Assembly: GCA_903850505.1 (NCBI GenBank)
Contig: CAINLT010000377.1
Location: forward strand, 1 to 47,105
Source of the DNA: an uncultured Myxococcales bacterium
Lineage (GTDB): Bacteria > Myxococcota_A > UBA9042
Direction of reading: 5' to 3'
DNA: 47,105 nucleotides
The notes under the pieces were generated by a model. That model did no database searches. It saw only the letters and a list, made by a program, of their open reading frames with translations, and had not been told where the DNA came from. The position numbers and the translations under genes are program-made. Each line of letters opens with the position of its first letter. The stretch's first letter is position 1. Shown here one piece after another: positions 1 to 10,585 of this stretch.

Positions 1-563
1 GTCCCCTCGCTACCGCGCGCACTCAGGGCTTTGACGCGCGCCGCCAGCCAGGCGTCATAGAGCTGCTTGCCCTTGGCCCGGTCCGCCGCGCCCAGGTGAT
101 ACGGCGCCAGCGCCGCCTGCACCGTCGTCACCGCGAGAAAGTCGAGCAGCGCGCGCGTCGAGCTGTCCAGCCCCGCGACGCGGTCCAGCTCGCCCAAGGT
201 CGGCAGGCTCAGCAGCGCGGGCGACGCTTCCTCCCGGCGAATCCCGGCAATCTCCGCGTGCACGCCGCGCAGCCACAGGCGCAACGTCCACTCCGCCGCG
301 TCCTCCGTCAGCACCTCCACGGACCGCAACGTCCCGGCCTGCGCCTTGCCCGACAAGGTCGCGCCAAACGCGAGGAACAGTGTGTGCCCGCGCTGCGCCT
401 CCGTGGGCGGCTGCCCCGCTTTTGCGCCCGCTGAGCCATAGCCGCGGGCGTCGAGCTCAGCCAGCGCGAATACAGTCTCAGGCGTCTTGTCGCTGAGCAC
501 ATCGAACCACTGCTGGCCACGGAGATAGAGGGTCTTTTCTGGAAGTCCGGAGGTTGTCGCCAT
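1..563 (-). CDS. Hypothetical protein, 3' end truncated by the window edge (MATTSGLPEKTLYLRGQQWFDVLSDKTPETVFALAELDARGYGS...)
   Basis: Hand translation of the reverse strand from ATG at 563 gives an open frame to base 1; absent from the ORF track because it runs off the window. Confidence 0.7.
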   Translation of the reverse strand, partial: MATTSGLPEKTLYLRGQQWFDVLSDKTPETVFALAELDARGYGSAGAKAGQPPTEAQRGHTLFLAFGATLSGKAQAGTLRSVEVLTEDAAEWTLRLWLRGVHAEIAGIRREEASPALLSLPTLGELDRVAGLDSSTRALLDFLAVTTVQAALAPYHLGAADRAKGKQLYDAWLAARVKALSARGSEG

Positions 564-843
564 GATTTGCCTCAGTTTTATGAGCGCGGAATTGCGCGGG
601 AAAAGCCTAAGGCAGGTTTTGGGGGTGTGACAAGTTTTTTGCCATTCCGTCGCCGTGCGGCGGCGAATGGCTCGGTCTGCTCGACCCTGCGGTGTGGAAA
701 TGGCGATGCGGTTGCTTTTTGCAGCGGGTGCTCCGCGCAGCTCCCGGTCAAGCCGCAAAGCCTGCGGTCTTGCCGCCTTGGCCACCTTGACGGCGTTCGG
801 AGCGGGCGTCAGACTTTCGGGCACCTCACCACGGAGCCTCGCC

Positions 844-1365
844 ATGTTCTTTCGCCCCATTTCCATGCTTGCCCTCATCGCCTTTGCCAGCCTCGGCACC
901 GGCTGCGCGGCCAACGGCGCCATCAAGACCGTCCAGGATCCGTTCAACGGCCCGCAGCGCGCGTTCGCCCGTTACCTTGACGATGGCCACTTCACCGCGG
1001 TCGGCATGTCAGAGGGCGGCGGCAAGTTCAGCATCCAGGTCCTCACCGTCATGCGCGGGCAGGCGCGCACCTTGGGCGCGATAGGCGACAAGAGCCTCTT
1101 CAAGGTCGGCGATGAGACGGTCACGCTCGCGGCAAGCAACGACGCCAAGCCGGTTGCCAACGCGACCCAGTACGAGATTTTCACGCAATGGATGGTCCTG
1201 TTCGCGCCAACGCGTGAAGAATTCCTGAAGTTTGCCCATGCACCGCTGACCGCCGTCAAGCTGACGGTCGGCGACGCCACGTTCCAACTGCCGCTCTCAT
1301 CGGCGGACTCCGAGCTCATCATGAAGAACGCGGCGATTTTGGCGGGTGAGGCGACGGCGAAGTAG
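844..1365 (+). CDS. Putative lipoprotein of unknown function (MFFRPISMLALIAFASLGTGC...)
   Basis: Signal peptide plus lipobox LGTGC at the internal ATG; ORF 655..1365 probably trimmed to 844. Confidence 0.7.
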   Translation: MFFRPISMLALIAFASLGTGCAANGAIKTVQDPFNGPQRAFARYLDDGHFTAVGMSEGGGKFSIQVLTVMRGQARTLGAIGDKSLFKVGDETVTLAASNDAKPVANATQYEIFTQWMVLFAPTREEFLKFAHAPLTAVKLTVGDATFQLPLSSADSELIMKNAAILAGEATAK

Positions 1366-1520
1366 CCGGGCAGGCGTCCATCGGCATGTTCTCCCGCGCG
1401 CTGGTCAGCGCCCGTCCGGCCGCCCACTTCCCGCGCACGCGTGAACGCCTGGTCTCCCACATCACCGCGACGGGACAACCGCCCAAAGCCATGCGAAACT
1501 ACCGCGCAACGGAGGTCTCC

Positions 1521-2798
1521 ATGCGCTGGTCTTGCCTGTTTCTTGCTTGCCACCTAATTGGTTGCGGAAGCTCGCCCGCGGCCGATGTCGCCGTCGACGC
1601 CAGTTCCGACAGTGGCGCGGACGCCTGTGGCCCCGCGTTTGATTCCACCGAACTTCCCGCAGAAACCACCGTCACGCTGGCGACGTGCACGCCGTCGGGG
1701 TTCGCGCTCCGCTCAGGCGGCGGTTCACTGACGACGATTGACGACACCCACACGAGATGGACTCTGGGAAAGGCGCCTGTCGTCAATACGGTCCAAGGGT
1801 ACGGCCCCACTTACTACTATTCCACTGGCGACTCGATTCAGCCAACCTGGCTCACCACCGTCCGCGCCACCCTGGCCAAGCCCTACGCCACCGAATCCTT
1901 TGGCGATGTCCACGACTTCCTGTCCGCGCAGAAGAACGACGGCTCGACCGAGGACTGCGCGTTCGCCCCCGATGGCAAGCTGACGATGGGCGTACCGGGA
2001 GGCCTGATCCAGCTTGGTCCCGACGGAAAGTCGTCCGCCATGAAATTGACCGGCGAGCCGCTCGTGGCGCCGCTCGGCCTCTTCTACGACAAGACCGGCA
2101 TCCTCTGGGTCGCCGACAGCAAGGGACCGGCGTTGCGCAGCGTCTCGCTGGCGGGTGAGGTAACGACGGTTGTCAGCAGCGACGGCACACAGAACCTCGT
2201 AATGCCCAACGATGTCGTGTCGAACGACGGCAAGAGCGTCTACTTCACCGACTCCTGCTTGGGCGAGGTGCTCTTCGTCAAGGACGGAAAGGTCATGGAC
2301 GTCGCCAAGTTCGACCTCGCCAAGGAAGGCGGCGCCAACGGTGTCGCATTGGATCCCGACGGCAAGTCACTCTGGGTCACCACGGAAAACACCGGGCTCC
2401 TGTGCCAGTCCAAGGGCGTTGGCCCGGAAGCGCCGATCTCCGGCTTGTACCGGTTCGAACTCCTACCCACCGGATTCGGCAAGCGCACGGATATCGCCGT
2501 GAACCAAGGCCTTTTCGGCGACGGCCTGACGTTCGATTCCGAGGGAAACCTCTATGTCATTTTCGACCGGGAAGCCAACTTTGCCCTGACGGAATCCTCG
2601 GTTTGGATCCTCGCCAAAGGCGACACGAAGCTGGTGAAGTTCTTGACCGCCAACGACCGCGTCTTCGCCAACCCCGTGTTCGGCAAGGGCGCGTTCGGCG
2701 AGACGCAGCTCTACCTCGCGCTCCTGGCGGTGCCGGGATTTACCGACCCGAGCGCGCGCGGTCTCATGCGTTTCAATGTGGGGATCAAAGGGCTGTAA
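1521..2798 (+). CDS. Lipoprotein with SMP-30/NHL-type beta-propeller
   Basis: Signal/lipobox MRWSCLFLACHLIGC; repeated motifs such as DKTGILWVADSKG, PDGKSLWVTTENTG, DSEGNLYVIFDRE. Confidence 0.75.
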   Translation: MRWSCLFLACHLIGCGSSPAADVAVDASSDSGADACGPAFDSTELPAETTVTLATCTPSGFALRSGGGSLTTIDDTHTRWTLGKAPVVNTVQGYGPTYYYSTGDSIQPTWLTTVRATLAKPYATESFGDVHDFLSAQKNDGSTEDCAFAPDGKLTMGVPGGLIQLGPDGKSSAMKLTGEPLVAPLGLFYDKTGILWVADSKGPALRSVSLAGEVTTVVSSDGTQNLVMPNDVVSNDGKSVYFTDSCLGEVLFVKDGKVMDVAKFDLAKEGGANGVALDPDGKSLWVTTENTGLLCQSKGVGPEAPISGLYRFELLPTGFGKRTDIAVNQGLFGDGLTFDSEGNLYVIFDREANFALTESSVWILAKGDTKLVKFLTANDRVFANPVFGKGAFGETQLYLALLAVPGFTDPSARGLMRFNVGIKGL

Positions 2799-2912
2799 TA
2801 GACGCGCGATTCGTCACTGCAATTTTCCGTTGGATCGTTCATGCGTTTCAACGCCTCGCGCAGGCCGGGGCAAGCGCCATCACGGACCGCGATTGCACCA
2901 ACGCCGCGGTGC

Positions 2913-4061
2913 TCAAGGCGCCTTGGGCGGCGTGATGCCAGTCACGAACGCGGGCTTGGTCTTGAAAGCGAAGGAGAATGAGAAGGCGTCGAGAATCCCA
3001 TCGCCATCCGTGTCCACATCCAGCTTGATGAGCGTCTTGCCACCCGAGTCTGGCGGCAGCGTCTGCCCCGTCATCGCCAGGTACACATCCGCCAGTTTGT
3101 CCTGCCGAAGCGCGCCGCAGACGTGTCCGGTCAACGCACCGTCCGCCGCAACGGTCGCCGCCCAGCGCATCTTCGTTGGCGCCGCCGGAAGGAACGCAGG
3201 CAGATCGACCGCGGGGTTCTCCGTCCCCGTCAGCTGCGTGCCCGATTGCGACACGACGAACGAGACCTGCGCCGGACAGCCAGCCGCCGTGCACGCCGGC
3301 ATGTTGAACGAAATATCGCGCACCGTCAGGTTTGGCGTCACGGCGTTGGCCAGCTCAACCGGATCCGCATCGCCTTGCAAGACCCCGATCACAAACGGCT
3401 TGCCGCTCTTGTCCCAGTTGGTCGCCTGCAGCAGGAAGATCATCGTGCCCTTGTTGACCGCGTCCTGCAGGTTGCTGCCGATGAGGCTGGAAGCGCCTGC
3501 CAGCATGTTGTCCGGCTTGCCATCGCCCGTCAGGTCGCACGCCAAGGTCTTGTCTTCGATCCAGAACTTGTAGACGAATTGCACGTCCTGCGGTGGCCAA
3601 ACTTGCGTGCCGACGACGCACTGCGGTGAACCGTTGCTCGTGTCGCAGTAGCTGCCGGGCGTTTTGTAACAGTTCAAGGCGCATTGCGGCGGGACGCATT
3701 GCGCTGCGCCGTCGGCCATCTCGCAGACTTGATTGGGCGGGCATGATGCCTTGTCGTTGCCGCTGGTGCACCCGGAGACCGTCTGGCAAATCGTGTGCCA
3801 GTCGCAGCACTTGGACGGCGGCTGGCCGATGTCACAAGCGACGTCCGCCGCTGCAACGTCGGGAGCCACAGCGTCCAGAGCGGCAGCGTCCAGAGCGGCA
3901 GCGTCGGGCGCGGGAGCCGCATCGAGCGTGTCAGCTGGCGCGAGGGCGTCGAGCGCGGCGACATCCGCGGCGTCGGCTTCCGGCAGCGCCGCCGGCGATC
4001 CTGCACACGCGGCGAGAGCCACCAGCGCGGCGGCCATAGGGAGAGAATGACGTGGTTGCAT
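2913..4061 (-). CDS. Lipoprotein with Asp/Ala-rich linker and Cys-rich segment
   Basis: MQPRHSLPMAAALVALAAC lipobox; DAADVAALDALAPADTLDAAPAPDAAALDA linker; DTDGDGILDAFSF motif. Confidence 0.75.
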   Translation of the reverse strand: MQPRHSLPMAAALVALAACAGSPAALPEADAADVAALDALAPADTLDAAPAPDAAALDAAALDAVAPDVAAADVACDIGQPPSKCCDWHTICQTVSGCTSGNDKASCPPNQVCEMADGAAQCVPPQCALNCYKTPGSYCDTSNGSPQCVVGTQVWPPQDVQFVYKFWIEDKTLACDLTGDGKPDNMLAGASSLIGSNLQDAVNKGTMIFLLQATNWDKSGKPFVIGVLQGDADPVELANAVTPNLTVRDISFNMPACTAAGCPAQVSFVVSQSGTQLTGTENPAVDLPAFLPAAPTKMRWAATVAADGALTGHVCGALRQDKLADVYLAMTGQTLPPDSGGKTLIKLDVDTDGDGILDAFSFSFAFKTKPAFVTGITPPKAP

Positions 4062-4220
4062 CGGATTCTCCTGAGCCAAAGCTGCACAACCATTGTGCGC
4101 GCCGCTTCGGTCAGGTCAAGTCGCGATTGGCCGGGGAGATCGCGGGCCTCGGGCGCGCCGGACCGAGTGGATGTCTAGCGGAGGCACCGCCGCCCGGACC
4201 TCTCGCCCCAGCGGGCTGCG

Positions 4221-5093
4221 TCAGGGTTCCAGGCCAGTCAGATTGCTCGCCAACGCCCAGAACTGCGCGGCCTTGGCGGCATCGAGCGAATCGGTGCTCG
4301 GCGCTATCTCGCGTTTCTCGCCAAAAAAGCGGCCGCCGCGCTGTCCCACATCGGGATCGGTCGCCATGAAGGCGAAGGCGCTCGACGCTGCGTCCACGCT
4401 GGTGGCAAAAGGCATGAACGGCAGCACGTTGCGCAGCAGCCAGCGCTCAAATGGTTTGCGACTTGACGCCGCCGCCGTGACGGGTACGAAACCCGGACAG
4501 ACTGCGTTGAACGTCAGCCGGTCGGAACCCAGGCGACGCTGCGCCTCAAACGTGAACCACAGGATGGCCAGCTTGGAGTTCTTGTAGGCGCGGTCGGGAT
4601 TGTAGTCGCGCGCCAGGTTCGCATCGGCAAAGTCGAAGTCGACCGGCTTGCCGCGCGAACCCGGCAAGTGCAGCCGCGAGCTGACGTTGACGACGCGGGC
4701 AGCTGGCGAGCGGCGCAGCGCGGGCAGCAGCAAGCGGGTGAGGAGGAATGGCGCGAGCGCGTTGACGGCCAACGTCAACTCGTAGCCGTCCGCCGACAGC
4801 TCGCGCTGCGGGTTGGTCTGCATGACGCCTGCGACGTTGAAGAGCACATCCAGTGCGACACCGTCCGCGAGGAGGCAGTCAGCGAAACGCCTGATGGAGG
4901 CAAGCGAGGCCAAGTCTACGGCGTAAGGCTCGAGCTGGGACTGCGGGTGACGCGCGCGGAGCTCCTGGACCGCCTCTTCGGCCTTGGGCTGGGTCCGGGC
5001 TGTGAGCAGGACGCGATGGCCGGCGCGCGCCAGTTTCTCGGCGGTCGCTCTGCCAAGGCCCCGCCCGCCGCCAGTGATGAGGATGGTGGACAT
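4221..5093 (-). CDS. Short-chain dehydrogenase/reductase
   Basis: MSTILITGGGRGLGRATAEKLARAG Rossmann motif; YKNSK active-site motif. Confidence 0.9.
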   Translation of the reverse strand: MSTILITGGGRGLGRATAEKLARAGHRVLLTARTQPKAEEAVQELRARHPQSQLEPYAVDLASLASIRRFADCLLADGVALDVLFNVAGVMQTNPQRELSADGYELTLAVNALAPFLLTRLLLPALRRSPAARVVNVSSRLHLPGSRGKPVDFDFADANLARDYNPDRAYKNSKLAILWFTFEAQRRLGSDRLTFNAVCPGFVPVTAAASSRKPFERWLLRNVLPFMPFATSVDAASSAFAFMATDPDVGQRGGRFFGEKREIAPSTDSLDAAKAAQFWALASNLTGLEP

Positions 5094-5319
5094 GAACTCC
5101 CCCGCTGGCCGAAATAGCCTCGACGGACAAACTAGCACGCTGACGGCGGAGGCGCCCGACGCTGAGCCTGCCGGGTGGAGCGAGCCAGTCGGCACCTCGC
5201 ACGCCTGCGCACAAGTCGCCTACCCGCCGTCTTCCGCAGCGTCAACGTCTGCCCTTGTCGCCGCGCCACGCTGACCTACCTTGGTCCGCAGAGCCCGTCG
5301 GGCCATAAAAGGACATTCC

Positions 5320-5730
5320 ATGAACATCCAACACATTCTGGCGTCGCTTGGCGTCTCCCTGCTGCTCACCGTCGGGCTCGCCGCTTGCGAAAAGCCGGGA
5401 CCGGGAGAACGCGCTGGCAAAGCCATGGACCACACGGTGGATGAAGCTGGCCAGAAGATCACTGGCACCGCCGAAAAGGCCCGGGAAGAGGCCGCCAAAG
5501 CCGGTGCGGCTGTGGATGACGCAGCGATCACGACACGGATCAAGGCTGCGTTTCTTGCCGAGTCCGGGCTCAAGACGCTGCAAATCAACGTGGACACCGT
5601 CAAGGGCGTTGTGACGCTGAGCGGCTCGGTCGCCACGCAGGCGCAAAGCGACTTGGCTAGCACGATGGCGCGCGGCGTGTCCGGAGTGAGCGAGGTGACC
5701 AACAATCTGGTGGTCACCCCCGGTCAATAA
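5320..5730 (+). CDS. BON-domain lipoprotein (OsmY-like)
   Basis: Lipobox VGLAAC; DDAAITTRIKAAFLAESGLKTLQINVDTVKGVVTLSGSVATQAQSDLA is a BON domain. Confidence 0.88.
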   Translation: MNIQHILASLGVSLLLTVGLAACEKPGPGERAGKAMDHTVDEAGQKITGTAEKAREEAAKAGAAVDDAAITTRIKAAFLAESGLKTLQINVDTVKGVVTLSGSVATQAQSDLASTMARGVSGVSEVTNNLVVTPGQ

Positions 5731-5852
5731 CGCGGCGCAGGCGGCGTTCCCAGCATTCGGCGGCTTCAGCGACGCTGGGGCAGCGCGCAGGCGGGGCAAT
5801 CGGCCGGGCGGCCGCCATTGCCTTTCTGGCCAAAACGCCGCATCGTCGCAAC

Positions 5853-6626
5853 ATGAAGCGGCTGCAAATCCTGCTCGCAACCCTGCTCTGTCTCGCGTGT
5901 GCGACCTTGCCCGGTCAGCGCACGCAGACGTCGTTGGACCTCTCGGGCGGTTATACGCGCGCGGATTATCAGGCGACGTGCTCCAATCAGCGGCAGATTG
6001 TCGATTTGGCGCAGGGCACCCTCGCCGTGCGACATGAGCGCGAGAACGGTCTGGCGCTGGGCGGCAATGTGGGGGCGCAGCGGGAGACGCTGGTGGCCGC
6101 GCAGAATGTGCCCAACGTCGCCATTGGCGATACCCACTGGAATGTGCTGGGCGGCGCGTGGGTCGGGTGGCATGGCCGCTGGTGGGCGAGCGACCTGGGT
6201 CTCTCGCTGAGCGGCCCGCGTCCCACGCCAATCCCGTATTTTGCGGTGCGCGGCGGCGACCTCTCGCTCGTGTGGGGAGAGGCGCAGATCGGCACGGTCT
6301 CGCCGACCAGTGACCCGCGCATGGCCGCGATCGGCGTGGGTTTTCGCATCGACGCCATCACGCTGCACCCCTATATCGCCGTCGCGGCGCCGCTGCTGTC
6401 CGTTTTTCCGCGCAATGAAATCGATCTGGCCAACGGCAAGGCCGTGGCGGGTCTGGACGTCGGTGGCAATCTGTCCGACCGCATCGGCTTCGGTCTGCGC
6501 CTCATGGGCGGCGAGACGGCGGCGGGGTACCTGACGCTTTCCCTGCTGCTGGATAGCGATGAACGTGCCGATGAGCGCGAGGCTGAGCCGTTGCCGCAGG
6601 AGGCGACTGGGGCTTTGGAGTTGTAG
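5853..6626 (+). CDS. Putative exported protein of unknown function
   Basis: MKRLQILLATLLCLAC signal peptide; single consistent ORF. Confidence 0.6.
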   Translation: MKRLQILLATLLCLACATLPGQRTQTSLDLSGGYTRADYQATCSNQRQIVDLAQGTLAVRHERENGLALGGNVGAQRETLVAAQNVPNVAIGDTHWNVLGGAWVGWHGRWWASDLGLSLSGPRPTPIPYFAVRGGDLSLVWGEAQIGTVSPTSDPRMAAIGVGFRIDAITLHPYIAVAAPLLSVFPRNEIDLANGKAVAGLDVGGNLSDRIGFGLRLMGGETAAGYLTLSLLLDSDERADEREAEPLPQEATGALEL

Positions 6627-6904
6627 GTTTCAGCAGCGCTTGCCGAACTTTGCCATGCGTGGGCGGTTTGAGGCGACAACTGTTCCGAGCGGGCTTGCTT
6701 CGCCATTCTCGTTCACCGCCAAGCGCGCCGTCTCCGGTCGTTCGCCCGCGCGTCGTTGAACTACCGCACCGGCCGTCCGTCCCGTGCCGCTTGCCCGTAG
6801 AGCCCCGTCGCGGCACACTGGTACGCGCGACCCAGTTCGACCGCGCACGCCGCGCCTTCAAGTGCTAGCCCAGCGGGATAACGTCCCTTCGCCCGAGGTC
6901 ATCC

Positions 6905-7399
6905 ATGTCCACTGTCTCCGCCGCGTCGTGTTGCCTGGCCGCGGTCCTCCTCCTCGGAGGCTGCGCGGATCTGGGCGGTGGCTCCAACACCGCCGCCGAT
7001 GCCGGCGTTGACGCTGCCAGTACGGCGGCGTGTGCGATCGATGCCGCGGAAACGACCGATTCGGCGGCGTTCCAGGACGCATTTGCCGATCCCCAATACG
7101 CGATCCTCGAACGCCAGCCCACGTTTGGCGCGACGGTCTGCAATCCGGTCACACACTGGTGGACGTTTGTCGCGACGGGCGTGCCGCCAGGACTTTTCAT
7201 TGGCCCCGGTGCGCGCCACACCGCCGGGAAGCTGCCGACGTCAGGGACTTTTCAGACCGCGGACCAACACACGTTTCACTTGAATCCACCGATGCAGTGG
7301 GCTGGACCGGGCACGCATGTCCATTTGGTGGCGTACGATGCCAAGAAGAAGCTCATCCTCGATCCGTTCTTTGAGTACGACGTGGCCATTGCGCAGTAG
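6905..7399 (+). CDS. Putative lipoprotein of unknown function
   Basis: LAAVLLLGGC lipobox; Asp/Ala-rich linker; conserved-looking C-terminal domain. Confidence 0.65.
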   Translation: MSTVSAASCCLAAVLLLGGCADLGGGSNTAADAGVDAASTAACAIDAAETTDSAAFQDAFADPQYAILERQPTFGATVCNPVTHWWTFVATGVPPGLFIGPGARHTAGKLPTSGTFQTADQHTFHLNPPMQWAGPGTHVHLVAYDAKKKLILDPFFEYDVAIAQ

Positions 7400-7423
7400 C
7401 GCTCGTGGCGCTCCTCGCCGCGA

Positions 7424-10171
7424 CTAAGGCACCGCGCCGTTGGCGATCCAGTCCTTGAGCTGCTGGCTCTGCGTCGCCGTCACGCTACCCGGATTGTTCT
7501 GCGGCATCCGCCCGCCACAGCCAGCGGTCAGTGGGATGCTCGTATCAACCTTCATGACAATCTCACTCTGCAGCGGTTGGCCTTTGACGACCCACTTGGG
7601 CAACGCGCATGCCGCCTTGGCGGTCTGGCCAACGAGCGCTGCGGCGGTGAATGTGCCGTGGCAGCTCGCGCACATGGGCTTGAAGATCGACGTGTTGACG
7701 TCATTGAACGTCGGTCCGCAGTTGGCGACGTAGCCGCTGCTGTCGCACACGCCGGTCGCGGGCGCACACGTGTCCGCCGTGCACAACATGCCGTCGTCGC
7801 AGTTCTTGGCGGTGCCGGGCGTGCAAGTGCCGCCTTTGCACAGGTCGTTGAGCGTGCATGCGTTGCCGTCGTCGCACGCGCTGTTGTCGAGCATGAGCGC
7901 GTTGACGCAGCCGACGCTTGGATCGCACGAATCCGCGGTGCAAGCGTTGCCGTCGCTGCACGCCTTGGCAGTGCCGGGGACACACGCGCCGTTGCTGCAA
8001 AAGTCGCTGATTGTGCACACATTGTTGTCGGTGCACGGTCCGGTGACGTTGCTGTGCTGGCAGTCATTTTGCGCGCTGCAGGTGTCCGTCGTGCAGCTCT
8101 TGCCGTCGTCGCAGGACTTCTGGACGCCCGGGATGCACGCACCTGCGCTGCACGTATCGCCCACGGTGCAGACGCTGCCATCGGTGCACGGCGCCGTGTT
8201 GTTCGCGTGCACGCAGCCGGTCTGGCTATTGCAGCTGTCGTCAGTGCACAAATTGCCGTCGTCGCATGGCGTCGCGCCGCCGCCCTGACACGCGCCGCTG
8301 GCGCAGGTGTCGTTCACGGTGCACGCGTCCTTGTCGTCACACGCCGCGCCGCTCGCCGGTGCGGTTGTGCAGCCCGTGCCGGCGGAACAGCCGTCGGTCG
8401 TGCACGGATCGCCGTCATCGCAGGCCAGCGCGCCGGTGCCCACGCATGCGCCCGCGCTGCACGCGTCGGTGACGGTGCACAGGCTGCCGTCGTTGCACGC
8501 GGGGCCGGTCAGGTTGCCGTGGACGCAGCCGCTGGCGGGATCGCAGCTGTCCGCGGTGCAGCTCTCGCCGTCGTCGCACGATTTGGCGCCGACACCGGCG
8601 CATTTGCCCGCGGTGCATGTGTCGGTGACGGTGCACGGGTTGCCGTCGTCGCAGTTCGTGGTGTCGGCGGCGGCGACGGTCACGCAGGCGCTGAGGCCAA
8701 TCGCGCAGCTGTCGGTCGTGCAGGGGTCGCCGTCGTCGCACTTGACGGGCGGGGTGACGCACACGCCTCCGGAGCAAGCGCCGGCGTCCTGATGACATGC
8801 CGCGGGCGCCAGGCATGCCGTTCCGTCAGCGGTGGCGGACTTGACGATGCTGTTGTTGCTCACGTCGCACGTCGCGGTTTCGCATGGGCCAAGGCCGCCC
8901 GGCACGCCGGTGATGCACTGGCCGATGGCGTTGCACGTCGCGGCGAGGTTACACGCGCCCGGGCTGCAGTCGGCGCCGGCGGTGACGAATGCGTGTTGGC
9001 AGCCGAGGAGCTTGTCGCAGCTGTCTGTCGTGCACGGATTGCCGTCGTCGCACGTCGTTGGGCTGCCGGCCAGGCAGACGCCGCCGCCGCAGCTGTCGTT
9101 GGCCGTGCATGCGTCGCCATCGGAGCACGCTGCGCCGTCGACTTTCGCCTTGGCAACGCACTGGCCGCAGACCTGCGCGCCGCCGCCGCCAGGGGTGCAT
9201 TTCAGCGGGTCGCACACGTCGGCCACGCATGGCTGGCTGCCGCCGCAGAGGAGCGGTGTGCCGGCGCACTGCTGTTTCATGCACGTGTCGCTCTTGGTGC
9301 ACGGATCCCCATCGTCGCAAGCCGATCCGTCCGCTGCCATTCCGTACGTCAAGTTGCCGGTGCTCGGGTCGCAGCTGACGGTCTGGCATGGTTGGAGTTG
9401 TACCGTGTTGGTCACCGCGACGCCGACGCACTTGCCACCCGTCGTGCATGCCGAATTGGTCACGCAAGGGCCAGCGTTGGGGCACGGCGTGCCGACAGCA
9501 GCGGGGTTGATGGCAAACACGCAGCCGGTGACCTTGTTGCACGAGGCGCTCGAGCAAACGGAGCCGTTGTTGCAGACAATCGCGGTGCCGCCTGCGCATA
9601 CGCCGGAGTTGCAGGTCTCGCCGGTCGTGCAGGCATCGCCGTCGTCACAGGGCGCACCGATCGCGCCGACGTTGACCGCGGGCGCGCACTGCCCCGTCGC
9701 GGAATCGCAGACGTTGGTGTAGCAAACCGACGTCGCGTCGTCGCAGAGCTTGACCGCCCCGAGACAGACGCCGCCAGCTTGGCATGTGTCGTTGCTCGTG
9801 CACGCGTTGCTGTCGTCGCATGGAGTGCCCAGCGCGAGCTTGCTGGCGCCGTCGCAGGCATTGTCCACGCAGGTCCAGACGTGGCACGGCGCTGGCTCCC
9901 CTGGGCACTTCGCCGGGTCACACGCGGGGGCCGAATCCGCGTCATCGCCCGCGTCGGTTGCGGCAGCATCGCTCCCGGCGTCCACGCCGCCATCCGTTCC
10001 GGCAACCGCATCGGCGTCACTGGCCGCATCCGTTGCGGCGTCTGTCCCGGTCGCAAGATCTGCCACAGCGTCGGCATCGTCCGCCGCAACCGTGTCCTGA
10101 CCCGCTGTCGCGCCGCCGCAAGCAGCCAGGCACAGGGCAGCCCCCAACACCGCCAAAGTCGCGTTTCGCAT
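7424..10171 (-). CDS. Lipoprotein with tandem CDDGxxCTxDxC Cys-rich repeats and a C-terminal c-type-cytochrome-like domain (CASCH)
   Basis: MRNATLAVLGAALCLAAC lipobox; repeated CDDG(D/N)xCTxDxC units; C-terminal FKPMCASCHGTF...AGCGGRMPQNNPGSVT. Confidence 0.88.
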   Translation of the reverse strand: MRNATLAVLGAALCLAACGGATAGQDTVAADDADAVADLATGTDAATDAASDADAVAGTDGGVDAGSDAAATDAGDDADSAPACDPAKCPGEPAPCHVWTCVDNACDGASKLALGTPCDDSNACTSNDTCQAGGVCLGAVKLCDDATSVCYTNVCDSATGQCAPAVNVGAIGAPCDDGDACTTGETCNSGVCAGGTAIVCNNGSVCSSASCNKVTGCVFAINPAAVGTPCPNAGPCVTNSACTTGGKCVGVAVTNTVQLQPCQTVSCDPSTGNLTYGMAADGSACDDGDPCTKSDTCMKQQCAGTPLLCGGSQPCVADVCDPLKCTPGGGGAQVCGQCVAKAKVDGAACSDGDACTANDSCGGGVCLAGSPTTCDDGNPCTTDSCDKLLGCQHAFVTAGADCSPGACNLAATCNAIGQCITGVPGGLGPCETATCDVSNNSIVKSATADGTACLAPAACHQDAGACSGGVCVTPPVKCDDGDPCTTDSCAIGLSACVTVAAADTTNCDDGNPCTVTDTCTAGKCAGVGAKSCDDGESCTADSCDPASGCVHGNLTGPACNDGSLCTVTDACSAGACVGTGALACDDGDPCTTDGCSAGTGCTTAPASGAACDDKDACTVNDTCASGACQGGGATPCDDGNLCTDDSCNSQTGCVHANNTAPCTDGSVCTVGDTCSAGACIPGVQKSCDDGKSCTTDTCSAQNDCQHSNVTGPCTDNNVCTISDFCSNGACVPGTAKACSDGNACTADSCDPSVGCVNALMLDNSACDDGNACTLNDLCKGGTCTPGTAKNCDDGMLCTADTCAPATGVCDSSGYVANCGPTFNDVNTSIFKPMCASCHGTFTAAALVGQTAKAACALPKWVVKGQPLQSEIVMKVDTSIPLTAGCGGRMPQNNPGSVTATQSQQLKDWIANGAVP

Positions 10172-10585
10172 CCCTCACCACCCAATTTCGCCTGCCGGTA
10201 GCGCAGCCGACCGCACGGCCGCCGCTTCTGGCACCCTACGGGATGATTTGCGACGATGCAAACGGCAAGACGCGGCGGTCGGTGGTGGCAGCAGGCCTGA
10301 ATTGCGAAAAAATGACACGACGGCCTCGAAGGCGGCGTTGGACGCGTTGTGCTGGCGGCGCGGCGTTGTCGCGCGATACACACGAGGGCGTGTCGCGCGC
10401 GCTCGTCGGGAGCCACGGCTGGACAGGCACGTGGAAGTGGCACAGCATCCATTCTGGCTCGCTTGTCAGGCTGCCGGACAGCCCGGTGGTCGTCACGGCG
10501 AGCGGTAGACAAAGCGGGTTGGCCGTTGGTGTGTCATCCGCAAGGCGGCGTTGGATGGACTGAGACGCCGCAATCGGGGTGTGTC

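Noticed and set aside
7700-9900. CRISPR-like or tandem DNA repeat array
   Set aside because: The periodicity comes from degenerate protein-coding CDDGxxC repeats; units vary in length and sequence and no identical DNA repeats with unique spacers are seen
7577-10201. 874-aa plus-strand ORF antisense to the Cys-rich repeat lipoprotein
   Set aside because: Composition artefact of GC-rich repeats; the minus-strand frame has a signal peptide, lipobox and conserved CDDG and CxxCH motifs
10330-10555. Direct repeat AAGGCGGCGTTGGA in the intergenic region (near 10330 and 10541)
   Set aside because: Only about 14 bp, in GC-rich context, with no further copies in register and no target-site or inverted-repeat structure
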